NCBI RefSeq assembly: GCF_900172355.1
Contig: NZ_FWFZ01000008.1
Location: 62,001 to 126,000, forward strand
Source of the DNA: Roseisalinus antarcticus
GTDB lineage: Bacteria; Pseudomonadota; Alphaproteobacteria; Rhodobacterales; Rhodobacteraceae
Direction: 5' to 3'
DNA length: 64,000 nucleotides
The notes beneath the pieces are model-generated. The model was not told the DNA's origin. It was given only the letters and a program-made list of their open reading frames with translations, and searched no databases. Shown here one piece after another: positions 45,121 through 53,649 of the stretch (positions within the stretch are counted from its first letter, which is position 1; the number at the start of each line of letters is the position of its first letter). Position numbers and translations under genes: made by a program.

Positions 45121-46446
45121 ATGGCCCAGGCCCCCCGCCCCTTTGCCGCCTTCGAGTGGACAATCGCCTGGCGCTACATCCGCGCCCGCCGCGCCGAGGG
45201 TGGCGTGTCGGTGATGACCTGGATCAGCCTGGTCGGGGTCACTTTGGCGGTGTTCGCCCTGGTGGCGACCCTGGCCGTGCGCTCGGGGTTCCGCGCGGAT
45301 TTCGTCGACACGATCGTGGGCGCCAACGCGCACCTGACCGTGCGCCAGCAGCGCCAGGAGGTGGTCACCGTCACCCAGGGCGACCAGTCGGTCGACGTCT
45401 CGCGCTTCGTGCGGACCATCGAGGGCTACGACGCGATCTCGGCCGCGCTGATGGCACAGGAGGGGGTCACCCGGGCGAACCCGGTGGTCTACGGCGAGGG
45501 CCTGGCCAGTCGCGGCGAAGAGGGGACCTTCGTGCAGGTCTATGGCCTGGCCCCGACCGAATTCGCCGACATCCCCCTGATCCGCGACCCGCAGGACAGC
45601 CTTGGTGAGCTGTCCGATTTCGGTGCGACGGAGGATGGCGTGGCGCTGGGCTCCGGCGTGGCCAACGCGCTGGGGGTGACGGTGGGCGACCGGATCAGCC
45701 TGACCACCGCGGGCGGTGCGCAGACCGCCGTGGGCCGCTCGCCACGGCGGGCGAGCTTCGACGTGGTCTACATCTTCCAGACCGGCCGCTACATCACCGA
45801 CAGCACCCGGATCTACATGCCGCTGGACAAGGCGCAGGATTTCTTCAACCGCGCCGGCGTCGTCGACCAGATCCAGGTCTTCGTGGCGGATCCCGACGCG
45901 GTGGAGGACTGGATCGAGCCGGTCTACCGCAGCCTGCCGCCGGGCTCGCTGCTCTATTCCTGGAAGGACAACGAGGGCGCCTATCTGCGGGCTCTGACGG
46001 TCGAGGACAACGTGATGTTCGTGATCCTGTCGATCCTGGTGCTGATCGCCTCGATGAACATCATCTCGGGGCTGATCATGCTGGTCAAGAACAAGGGCCG
46101 CGACATCGGCATCCTGCGCACCATGGGGTTGAGCCAGGGGTCTGTGCTGCGGGTGTTCTTCATCTGCGGGGCCGGCATCGGCACGGTGGGCACGCTGCTG
46201 GGGGTGCTGCTGGGGTGCCTCTTCGCGATCTACGTGGACCAGATCTTCAGCCTGGTGAACTACGTCTCGGGCGGCGGCGTGTGGGACCCGTCGATCCGCG
46301 GGATCTACGCGCTGCCGGCCAAGCTGGAATGGGACGATGTGCTGTCGGCGGTGTCGCTGTCGCTGTTCCTGTCCTGGGTCGTCACGATCTTTCCCGCCCG
46401 CCGCGCCGCGCGGATGAACCCGGTGGAGGCGCTGCGCTATGAGTGA
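45121..46446 (+). CDS. lolC: Lipoprotein-releasing ABC transporter permease LolC/LolE
   Basis: A 441-aa inner-membrane permease that extracts outer-membrane lipoproteins for LolA. Topology: an N-terminal helix ([20 protein letters not shown]), a large periplasmic domain, then three C-terminal helices of the FtsX type ([40 protein letters not shown]). Only one permease gene is present, as in most alphaproteobacteria, so it probably works as a homodimer in a LolF-like manner. AAGGA lies before the ATG. It overlaps lolD by 8 bases. The 156-bp divergent region contains ACCTCAC and GTGAGGT arms at 45070-45094. Confidence 0.95.
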   Translation: MAQAPRPFAAFEWTIAWRYIRARRAEGGVSVMTWISLVGVTLAVFALVATLAVRSGFRADFVDTIVGANAHLTVRQQRQEVVTVTQGDQSVDVSRFVRTIEGYDAISAALMAQEGVTRANPVVYGEGLASRGEEGTFVQVYGLAPTEFADIPLIRDPQDSLGELSDFGATEDGVALGSGVANALGVTVGDRISLTTAGGAQTAVGRSPRRASFDVVYIFQTGRYITDSTRIYMPLDKAQDFFNRAGVVDQIQVFVADPDAVEDWIEPVYRSLPPGSLLYSWKDNEGAYLRALTVEDNVMFVILSILVLIASMNIISGLIMLVKNKGRDIGILRTMGLSQGSVLRVFFICGAGIGTVGTLLGVLLGCLFAIYVDQIFSLVNYVSGGGVWDPSIRGIYALPAKLEWDDVLSAVSLSLFLSWVVTIFPARRAARMNPVEALRYE

Positions 46447-47116
46447 CGAGCTGCGGCTGGAGGGGGTCACCAAAGGCTACAACCACGCCAAGCCCAACGA
46501 GGTGACCGTGCTTCAGGGCGTCGACCTGCGGGTCGGCGCGGGCGAGGTGGTGGCCCTCGTGGCGCCCTCGGGCGCGGGCAAATCCACGCTTCTGCATATC
46601 GCGGGCCTGCTCGATACGCCCGACGCGGGCCGCGTCTGGCTGGGCGAGACCGACATGACCGCCTTGTCGGACAAGCGTCGCACGGCGGCGCGCAGGCGCG
46701 AGGTCGGGTTCATCTACCAGTTCCACCACCTGCTGCCGGAATTCACGGCCGAGGAAAACATCGTGCTGCCGCAGTTGGCGAACGGCGTGTCCCGGGCCGC
46801 TGCCCGCGACCGCGCCCGGGAGTTGCTGGACACCGTGGGCGTGGCGCCCCGCGCCAGCCACCGGCCCGCGGCCCTGTCGGGCGGAGAGCAGCAGCGCGTC
46901 GCCTATTGCCGGGCGTTGGCCAACCGGCCGCGCCTGCTGCTGGCGGACGAGCCCACCGGCAACCTGGATCCCGGCAGCGCGGACCGGGTCTTTGCCGCGC
47001 TGATGGATCTGGTGCGGGGCACCGGCCTTGCCGCGCTGATCGCGACCCACAACCTGGAGCTTGCCGGGCGCATGGACCGGATCGTGCGGCTGGAGGCCGG
47101 GCGCGTCGTCGCGTGA
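46439..47116 (+). CDS. lolD: Lipoprotein-releasing system ATP-binding protein LolD
   Basis: A 225-aa ABC ATPase that powers the LolCDE-type extractor. Walker [11 protein letters not shown]-loop [16 protein letters not shown] (LolD-typical), signature LSGGEQQRV, Walker [13 protein letters not shown], and H-loop ATHNLEL. It overlaps lolC by 8 bases, so translation is coupled. It is followed after 73 bp by the cytochrome lipoprotein gene, itself a potential substrate of this transporter. Confidence 0.96.
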   Translation: MSDELRLEGVTKGYNHAKPNEVTVLQGVDLRVGAGEVVALVAPSGAGKSTLLHIAGLLDTPDAGRVWLGETDMTALSDKRRTAARRREVGFIYQFHHLLPEFTAEENIVLPQLANGVSRAAARDRARELLDTVGVAPRASHRPAALSGGEQQRVAYCRALANRPRLLLADEPTGNLDPGSADRVFAALMDLVRGTGLAALIATHNLELAGRMDRIVRLEAGRVVA

Positions 47117-47189
47117 TGCGCGCGGGCATGACCTCGATCAAGGCGGCGCGGGCCGCGACCCGCCAAGCTGGCCAAAACCGGAGGAGAGC

Positions 47190-47597
47190 ATGAAACCACT
47201 GATCGCATTGACCGGACTGGCGCTGGCGCTGGGCGCCTGCACCGAAACCGGGATCAACACGGATATCGACGGCGCATTGGCGTTCCAGCAGGATTGCGCC
47301 GCCTGCCACGGCGCGGACGGAACGGGCGAGGGCAGCTTTGGCCGCCAGCTGGTCGTGACCCCGCCCGACCTGACCCGGCTCGCGGCGCGCAACGACGGTG
47401 TCTTTCCGCGGGATTACGTGATGACCGTCATCGACGGGTTCACCCGGGCCGAGCATTTCAGCGCGGCGATGCCCAGCTTCGGCGACGGCGACATGGGACC
47501 GATGGTGATGACCGAGGGCCCCGAAGGACAGGGCACGCCGGTGCCGTTGCGGTTGCTGGAACTGGCCGACTACCTCGAAAGCATCCAGCGGGACTGA
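47190..47597 (+). CDS. Lipoprotein c-type cytochrome
   Basis: A 135-aa protein with lipobox LGAC (C17 lipidated) and a single haem-binding motif CAACH at residues 36-40 (QQDCAACHGADGTGEG). A Met-rich stretch (AAMPSFGDGDMGPMVM) could supply the axial ligand. It is a class I-like monohaem cytochrome anchored to a membrane facing the periplasm. Residue +2 after the Cys is Thr, so Lol sorting to the outer membrane is expected. GAGGAG precedes the ATG. The redox partner is unknown. Confidence 0.88.
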   Translation: MKPLIALTGLALALGACTETGINTDIDGALAFQQDCAACHGADGTGEGSFGRQLVVTPPDLTRLAARNDGVFPRDYVMTVIDGFTRAEHFSAAMPSFGDGDMGPMVMTEGPEGQGTPVPLRLLELADYLESIQRD

Positions 47598-47643
47598 GCC
47601 GCGCCCGGCCACCCCTCGGGGGGGCGCCGTGCCAAAGGAGCGC

Positions 47644-48342
47644 TCACTCCGCCCGGGCGAGCCGCGTCTCCGTCTCGGGTGTCAGGCCCGAGATTTCCAG
47701 GATCAGCTTGCGCCGCACGGCTTCGGCGAATGTCGCGCGGGTCTCGGCGGGCACGGCAAAGCTGTTGGGCCCGCCGATGATCTGCGCCTCGTAGGCCTCC
47801 AGAAGGTAAGGGCGTTCGTTCAGGATCGGCAGGCCGTTGATGGTCACCCCGGCGGTCAGCACGGTCTCACGCGCCTGGGCGATGGGCGGGCCGTGGTAAT
47901 TGTTGATGCTGTCGCCCGAGAAGTCGATGACCCGCCGCCAGCCGGTGAAATCGTTGCCCTCCATCGCGGCGAGCCCCGCCAGAAGCGCGGACCCGATGGC
48001 GTTGCGCCCCGAGGCCTGGCGTGGCGGGATCAGCAGCGCCTCGGCAAAGCCCGCCGCGTCCTCCGGCGTGGCGATCAGGGTCCAGTCGACGACGACGGCC
48101 TGGTTCTGCGCCCATTCGATGTAGGTCACGGCGATCGAGCCATAGGCGGTGTCGGCGATGGCCGCGAGCACCGCGGGGTCGGTCATCGCCTCGGCATAGC
48201 CCTGCCGCTGGAACGCGATCTCGCCCGCGTCGATGGACCCCGAGGCGTCGGCCAGCAACACCAGCTCCAGGTCGGTATCCTGCGCCGGTGCCGCGGCGGG
48301 CAGGACGAGGAGGAAGGCGAGGGAGGAAATCAGGCTGCGCAT
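47644..48342 (-). CDS. DUF1194 (von Willebrand A-like) secreted protein
   Basis: A 232-aa protein with a signal peptide (MRSLISSLAFLLVLPAAAPA, cleavage near APAQDT). The mature chain is a VWA-like fold: VLLADASGSIDAGE (MIDAS-type DxSxS), VIDFSGDSINN and AGVTINGLPIL. DUF1194 proteins are common in alphaproteobacteria; the partner is unknown. It is convergent with the cytochrome gene (46-bp gap). Confidence 0.88.
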   Translation of the reverse strand: MRSLISSLAFLLVLPAAAPAQDTDLELVLLADASGSIDAGEIAFQRQGYAEAMTDPAVLAAIADTAYGSIAVTYIEWAQNQAVVVDWTLIATPEDAAGFAEALLIPPRQASGRNAIGSALLAGLAAMEGNDFTGWRRVIDFSGDSINNYHGPPIAQARETVLTAGVTINGLPILNERPYLLEAYEAQIIGGPNSFAVPAETRATFAEAVRRKLILEISGLTPETETRLARAE

Positions 48343-48373
48343 GACGCAGAGTTAGGTCCCGTGCGCGACCTGT

Positions 48374-49045
48374 CTAGTCGCAGATGCCTCCCAGATCGAC
48401 GCCCGTATCGGGCAGCAGCACGTCGCGCGGCGGGCGCCAGTCGCCCAATGGCATCGCCTGGGCCAGCAGCGCCTTCAGCCGCTTGGTGCGGGCGCCCCGG
48501 GGGGCGACGGCGGCGCAGCAGACGTATTCCTCAACCAGCGAGGATTGCGCCTCGAAGCCGTAGTCCAGAAAACGGGGCAGGGCGTCGCTGTCGAACAGGT
48601 AGGGATCCTCGATCCGGTTGTGCTCGGCGGCGACGCGGCCGATGAAAAAGCCCGTGGTCTCGCGGTTCTGCCATTGCCAGACATGGGTCAGCTCATGGGC
48701 AAAGAACATGGCCGCCACCAGGTTCATCTGCTCGGGCCAGCGGCCGAGGTAATCGTCGAGATACCAGTCGGGGTTCGTGAGGATGTGATCCCAGAGGACC
48801 ACGCCCGCCGTCGTCGCCTCGAAGGTGGGGCCCTCGGGGGCGGGCAGGATCCGCTCGCGGCAGGTGGTGGCCGGGCGCACCGGGTAGGTGAAGGTGAACG
48901 CCCCCACCGGCCCGACCGACAGGATCCGCACATCAGAGGCCGCCGTCTCGCCCACCAGCTGCGCCCCGAAGACCTGTTCGGCGGGCGTCAGCGGCCGGGC
49001 ACAGGCGGTCAGCAACAGCGGAATGACAAACAGGGCAAGGCGCAT
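48374..49045 (-). CDS. Lipoprotein with HELTH motif, putative metalloprotease
   Basis: A 223-aa protein. Lipobox LTAC (MRLALFVIPLLLTACARPLT). The zincin signature HExxH is present as FFAHELTHVWQWQNRE, and a downstream Glu (SSLVEEYVCCAA) is well placed as a third ligand. Two adjacent Cys follow. Similar proteins in this order are annotated only as hypothetical. The start at 49045 is chosen for the signal peptide. Same strand as the DUF1194 gene, 31 bp upstream of it. Confidence 0.75.
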   Translation of the reverse strand: MRLALFVIPLLLTACARPLTPAEQVFGAQLVGETAASDVRILSVGPVGAFTFTYPVRPATTCRERILPAPEGPTFEATTAGVVLWDHILTNPDWYLDDYLGRWPEQMNLVAAMFFAHELTHVWQWQNRETTGFFIGRVAAEHNRIEDPYLFDSDALPRFLDYGFEAQSSLVEEYVCCAAVAPRGARTKRLKALLAQAMPLGDWRPPRDVLLPDTGVDLGGICD

Positions 49046-49413
49046 GGCGCCTTGATAGCGGGCGGCAAGTGCAGGGAAAAGGCCATATTTGCGGGCGCGG
49101 GCATCTGCACCGGGCCGCATCGGCGCGGGGGCTGAACGTCACGCAGCGGGCGGTTGGTTCGGGCCGCGCGGCCGCGCGGACACGGCCCGCAGCGGGCATG
49201 GCAAGCGTGGTGGCAACGACGCGTGCGAATGGTTTCTGGAGGCAAACGGCAGACTGATTTCGTGGAACAGCGCGACAGACCTACGTGCAAGGCCAAAATT
49301 CCACACATGATGCGGCTCTCTCCGGGGATGCCCCTCAGACCCCCTGCGCGACCGGCGCGGGGGCGGCACTTGCCGGCGGATCTCCGGTGCGGGAAAAGGG
49401 GGCCGCGGCCGGG
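49046..49413. other. Intergenic stretch with no supported gene
   Basis: 368 bp between the HELTH lipoprotein gene and the small monooxygenase gene, both on the minus strand. It has mixed composition, with a GC palindrome near 49160-49182 (GCCGCGCGGCCGCGCGG type). Small frames exist on both strands, but none has a plausible start, RBS and composition together. Confidence 0.45.
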
Positions 49414-49701
49414 TCAGTCGACCCGGCTCATCTCGTGGACGACCATCTCGGCCACAAGCTCGTCCTTGAGGGCCCCGAAGGCGGCGATGTGGTCGGAGGC
49501 GGCATGGTCGCGCCAGAGCGGCCGCGTCTCCCATGTCTCGTAGAACAGGAAGTGGTCGGGGTCGCTGTTGTTGCGGTGCAGATCGTATTGCACGCAGCCA
49601 TCCTCGGCGAGGGTGGGGGCGATGAGGCCCCTGAGCACCTCCTGCAGCGCGTCCCCCTTGCCGGGGTGGGCCTGGAACGAGGCGACGATGGTCAGGGACA
49701 T
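49414..49701 (-). CDS. Antibiotic biosynthesis monooxygenase (ABM) domain protein
   Basis: A 95-aa ferredoxin-like ABM/YgiN protein (MSLTIVASFQAHPGKGDALQ; FLFYETWETRPLWRDHAASDH), a cofactor-free monooxygenase or quinone-related family. The start at 49701 gives a family-typical N-terminus. The frame is open upstream for another 153 codons and merges with an AT-rich ORF that starts at 50160, but the joining residues are low-complexity and not part of the domain. Confidence 0.86.
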   Translation of the reverse strand: MSLTIVASFQAHPGKGDALQEVLRGLIAPTLAEDGCVQYDLHRNNSDPDHFLFYETWETRPLWRDHAASDHIAAFGALKDELVAEMVVHEMSRVD

Positions 49702-49836
49702 GGGACGGCTCCGGGTGTTTGGGTTATGCCGACGCAAGTATGACCGATGCGGCGCGGGAGGGCAAAGGGGGCTGGGTGCGGTCGTGCCCGCGGGTGTGCC
49801 GGTAGAAGGTGGCGTAGGGTGCGAATCGATGGGGGA

Positions 49837-50160
49837 GCATTTCTTGATGCCAAAAATACTCTTCGAGACTCGCAAGGGTATTAGAAAGAAAAGAAACAGT
49901 ATACTAGCGTTCTTAGTAGGACCTATCCAGTCCTGCCAGAAAACCACGGACCACCCATCAAGGATGGATTGTGACATCTTTCCAGCTCTATAGGCCATCC
50001 CCATAATGAACTGGGTCTCTTCTGAGAATATCCGCTTGCCGTTCTTGTCTTGCAATGGCGGGTTGGTCTGTTCCCAAGGAGGTGGTCGGCAATACGTGTC
50101 TTCTGAGAAAATTGAAGTACTCCCAAGGCACCACCACACCTTGTCAGAATTCTGGATCAT
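49837..50160 (-). pseudogene. AT-rich ORF lacking its own stop, running in frame into the ABM gene
   Basis: The ATG at 50160 overlaps the stop of the gene at 50157-50645 by ATGA. About 108 AT-rich codons follow (MIQNSDKVWWCLGSTSIFSE; FWQDWIGPTKNASILFLFFL), with one hydrophobic segment near the end. From about 49837 the composition returns to genome average and the frame continues as Pro/Thr/Ser-rich filler into the ABM start at 49701. I read this as a gene cut off at the islet boundary. It could also be a real fusion protein. No family is recognised; it is Trp- and Cys-containing. Confidence 0.4.
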
Positions 50161-50645
50161 CTTGGCGCTATTGGGCTGGGTTGGTGCGAACTGGCGGATT
50201 GTGCTTCCGCCGATGCCTTAAAATCAGAGACTTGACGGTCGAATATCGTCTGATCGATTGAAGTATTGAATAGGAGCGGCGCAAAGCCTACAAACATTAA
50301 GGCCTGTTCCAATACTATGCATTCATTGACTATATCTCCCACACTATTTTCCGTGTGGGCGATCGGTACTGAACAGTTCCTGCTGATAAAGCTATTTACT
50401 TCAACAGTGAAAGCTGAGAGAAGATCGCGCTGTGAAGCTTGGCGTTCAATTTTTTCCGATATCTTTGCCTCAACCTGATAAAGTGCAAACGCTGTGGCAG
50501 ACAAACTGGCGCCTAAGATAATCCAAGCCAGGTCGACTCGAGCCCAGATCAAGTCTTGGTTTATTTCAGAAAACAGTCGATGGGACAATAAGATCCCAAT
50601 GGTGAAACAAACAAGTGCCGAAAGCAAGAAAACAGAAAAACTCAA
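50157..50645 (-). CDS. AT-rich gene for a small two-helix membrane protein, TTG start
   Basis: A 162-aa protein: helix 1 about residues 4-21 (SVFLLSALVCFTIGILLS), helix 2 about 36-56 (LAWIILGASLSATAFALYQV), then a soluble domain (KISEKIERQASQRDLLSAFT onward). No known family. GC is near 40 percent against about 67 percent around it, pointing to transfer. The start TTG overlaps the parE stop (TTGA), with GGAGGAG in the parE end as RBS, so it is read from the parE transcript. The next ORF overlaps by ATGA. A two-helix effector or sensor is one guess, no more. Confidence 0.6.
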   Translation of the reverse strand: MSFSVFLLSALVCFTIGILLSHRLFSEINQDLIWARVDLAWIILGASLSATAFALYQVEAKISEKIERQASQRDLLSAFTVEVNSFISRNCSVPIAHTENSVGDIVNECIVLEQALMFVGFAPLLFNTSIDQTIFDRQVSDFKASAEAQSASSHQPSPIAPR

Positions 50646-52600
50646 ACATCCAACTCCTCCACGAACCGCGCGTTCTCCGAGATATACTGGAACCGCAGTT
50701 CCGGCTTCTTGCCCATCAGGCGCTCGACCAGGTCGCCGGTCTCTCCGGGTTCGTCCTCGTCTATGGTCACGCGGATCAGCTTGCGGGTGGCCGGGTCCAT
50801 CGTGGTTTCCTTGAGGTCCTTGGCGTCCATCTCGCCCAGGCCCTTGAACCGCTGGACGTCGATCTTGCCCTTGCCGCCCAGACCCTTGGCCAGCCAGATG
50901 TCCTTTTCGCGGTCGTCGGAGACATACATACGCTTCGCCCCCTGCGTCAGCCGGTAGAGCGGCGGGCAGGCCAGATACAGGTGCCCGCCGTCGATCAGCG
51001 GCCGCATCTGGGTGAAGAAGAACGTCATCAGCAGCGAGGCGATATGGGCGCCGTCCACATCGGCATCGGTCATGATGATGATCTTGTCATAGCGCAGGTC
51101 GTCGAGGTTGAACCGCGTGCCAAGCCGGACGCCAAGCGCCTCGCAAAGGTCCGAGATCTCGGCATTCGTCGTCAGCTTGGACGAGGCCGCGCCCAGCACG
51201 TTCAGGATCTTGCCCTTGAGCGGCAGCAGCGCCTGGGTCTCGCGGAAGCGCGCCCCCTTGGCCGAGCCGCCCGCGCTGTCGCCCTCGACGATGAACAGCT
51301 CCGTGCCCTCGCGGGATTTCGCGGTGCAATCGGTCAGCTTGCCGGGTAGGCGCAGTTTCTTGGTGGCCGATTTGCGGGCGGTCTCCTTTTCCTGCCGGCG
51401 GCGCAGGCGTTCCTCGGCGCGCAGGACGAGGAAGTCGAGGATGGCGCCGGCGGATTTGGTGTCGGCGGCGAGCCAGTTGTCGAAATGGTCGCGCACGGCG
51501 TTTTCCACCAGGCGGGCGGCCTCGGTCGTGGCGAGGCGGTCCTTGGTCTGGCCCACGAACTCCGGCTCTCGGATGAAGCAGGACACCAGCGCGCAGCCCC
51601 CCGTGACCAGGTCGTCGCGGGTGATGTCCTTGGCCTTGCGGTTGTTGACCAACTCGCCGTAGGCGCGGATGCCCTTGAGGATCGCGGCCCAGAAGCCGGC
51701 CTCGTGGGTGCCGCCCTCGGGGGTGGGGACGGTGTTGCAATAGGACTGGATGAAGCCGTCGCGCGAGGGCGTCCAGTTGATCGCCCATTCGACCTTGCCC
51801 GGCACGGAGAACCGCGCCTGGAAGTCGACCGTGCCCGCGAAGGGCTTGTCGGCGTAGGTCGTGGCCGGGCCCAGCGTTTCGGCGAGGTAATCGGCGAGGC
51901 CGCCGGGGAAGTGGAACGTCGCCTCCTGCGGCATGTCGCCGTCGGGGATCGCGGATTTCCAGCGGATCTCGACCCCCGAGAAGAGGTAGGCCTTGGAGCG
52001 GACCATCTTCATCATCCGCGCGGGCTTGAACCGGTGGGCGCCGAAGATCTCTTCGTCCGCGTGGAAGGTGGTGGTGGTGCCGCGGCGGTTGGGGGCGGCG
52101 CCGATCTCGGCGATGGGCCCCAGCGGGATTCCCCGCGAGAAGCGCTGTTCGTAGAGTTTGCGGTCGCGGGCGACCTGCACGACCATGCTGTCGGACAGCG
52201 CGTTTACGACCGAGGCGCCGACCCCGTGCAGGCCGCCCGAGGTCTGGTAGGCCTTGCCCGAGAACTTGCCGCCCGCGTGCAGCGTGCAGAGGATGACCTC
52301 GAGCGCGGATTTCTCGGGGAATTTCGGGTGCGGGTCGATCGGGATGCCGCGGCCGTTGTCGCGGATCATGACCGAGTGATCCTCCAGCAGCTCGACCTCG
52401 ATCCGTGTGGCATGGCCGGCGACGGCCTCGTCCATGGAATTGTCGAGAACCTCGGCCACCAGGTGGTGCAGGGCGCGTTCATCCGTGCCGCCGATATACA
52501 TGCCGGGGCGTTTGCGGACCGGCTCCAGCCCTTCGAGCACCTCGATGGAGGAGGCGTCGTAGGCGGGGCCCGCGGCGTCGGAAAGAAGGTCTGTGGGCAT
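50642..52600 (-). CDS. parE: DNA topoisomerase IV subunit B
   Basis: ATPase subunit that decatenates chromosomes with ParC; 652 aa. GHKL ATP-binding residues EVLDNSMDEA and IRDNGRGIP, the transducer with TKDRLATTEA, and the TOPRIM domain ELFIVEGDSAGGSAKGARFRE with the acidic MTDADVDGAHIASLL. EGLEPVRKRPGMYIGG opens the family core. It is intact to its usual ending (FVEELDV). The AT-rich islet begins exactly at its stop codon. The start at 52600 has little upstream purine content. Confidence 0.97.
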   Translation of the reverse strand: MPTDLLSDAAGPAYDASSIEVLEGLEPVRKRPGMYIGGTDERALHHLVAEVLDNSMDEAVAGHATRIEVELLEDHSVMIRDNGRGIPIDPHPKFPEKSALEVILCTLHAGGKFSGKAYQTSGGLHGVGASVVNALSDSMVVQVARDRKLYEQRFSRGIPLGPIAEIGAAPNRRGTTTTFHADEEIFGAHRFKPARMMKMVRSKAYLFSGVEIRWKSAIPDGDMPQEATFHFPGGLADYLAETLGPATTYADKPFAGTVDFQARFSVPGKVEWAINWTPSRDGFIQSYCNTVPTPEGGTHEAGFWAAILKGIRAYGELVNNRKAKDITRDDLVTGGCALVSCFIREPEFVGQTKDRLATTEAARLVENAVRDHFDNWLAADTKSAGAILDFLVLRAEERLRRRQEKETARKSATKKLRLPGKLTDCTAKSREGTELFIVEGDSAGGSAKGARFRETQALLPLKGKILNVLGAASSKLTTNAEISDLCEALGVRLGTRFNLDDLRYDKIIIMTDADVDGAHIASLLMTFFFTQMRPLIDGGHLYLACPPLYRLTQGAKRMYVSDDREKDIWLAKGLGGKGKIDVQRFKGLGEMDAKDLKETTMDPATRKLIRVTIDEDEPGETGDLVERLMGKKPELRFQYISENARFVEELDV

Positions 52601-52833
52601 GGCGCGTGCTGCTCGCTCTTCCTGGAAGGATTGGCAGATATAGTGTCAGGCCCGGCGGGGCGGGGCAACTGTGCCATGGCACTTGTCCACAGGGGGTTTG
52701 GGTTTGGAGGCCGCGCAGGATGGCGAGCCTCATGTGACTTACGTGACGTCAACAAAAACGTTGCCCGATGTCCGAACACATGCAAGCATTCTGTCCTTGC
52801 GGCCTCTTGCCGGCAGGCCTGAGGGGGGAAGAC

Positions 52834-53493
52834 ATGAAACAACGCATATTCGGGGCGGTCGCAGCCTTGGTTCTTGCCTGTGCCGCAGCGCCGGTATCGG
52901 CCGTGCCAGTCTACGACAATGGCGGGCCCAATCCTGACGGCGGATGGGGCCCTCTTTCGACCACCTATGAATTTGCGAACGATTTCACGCTGACGGCGGA
53001 GGCCTCGCTGACCTCGGCAACGTTCTATAATCTGAGGTTTTTCGGGGATGGGCTGACGAGCCTCACCTACAGAATCTATGCCTCGACCGGATCGGCTCCG
53101 ACGACCGCCGCGGCCCTCGCAAGCGGCGCGGCCCGGAACATCGTGTAATCGAACATCGGGACGCTGCCCGGAGTCATCTCGGGCAGCACCCAGGTCGATT
53201 TCGTTTTTGCCACACCGTTTCTTGCGCAGGCCAATACGCAATATTGGCTGGGCTTGTCCGCGGCCCAGGGAACCGGCACCTTTTTCTGGACGACCGCCGA
53301 TGCGGGGCCCTCGACCGGGTCGTTCGGTCATGCGCGAGATCCGTCCTCGACAGCGGCTATCTGGTCGTCCATGGGGACCGAGACGGCTTTCGCGCTCAAC
53401 GGCGCCGCGATCGCGCTTCCGGGCGGCCTGCCGCTGGTCCTGAGCGGGCTTCTCGCGCTGGGTCTGATCGGGCGGCGGCATCGCATCGGCTGA
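52834..53493 (+). pseudogene. VPLPA-CTERM-like secreted protein interrupted by TAA
   Basis: The frame opens at 52834 after GAGGGGGG with a signal peptide (MKQRIFGAVAALVLACAAAP, cleavage near VSAVP). TAA occurs at 53146-53148 (codon 105). In the same frame the sequence continues as a plausible protein (STQVDFVFATPFLAQANTQY) to TGA at 53493 and ends with ALPGGLPLVLSGLLALGLIG plus RRHR, a VPLPA-CTERM/PEP-CTERM type sorting tail. An intact product would be 219 aa, exported and processed by an exosortase-like system. Truncation removes the tail. Nonsense mutation or sequencing error. Confidence 0.75.
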
Positions 53494-53649
53494 CATGGCC
53501 AGGCCGGACCGGCCGTGCTTCGGCATCGGCCGGGCGGTCCTGACGGAAAACCGGCGGCATCTTTCGCGTTGACCGGGCCGGCGCTGGTGTTGGCATCCAA
53601 ATCCTGCTCTGGTTCGCGAAAGGGCCAAGGGGGCTCGGCGGAGGGTTTC

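Noticed and set aside
49414-49701. ABM gene as part of the AT-rich islet
   Set aside because: Its composition matches the chromosome and the domain is complete from 49701; only the upstream frame continues into the islet.
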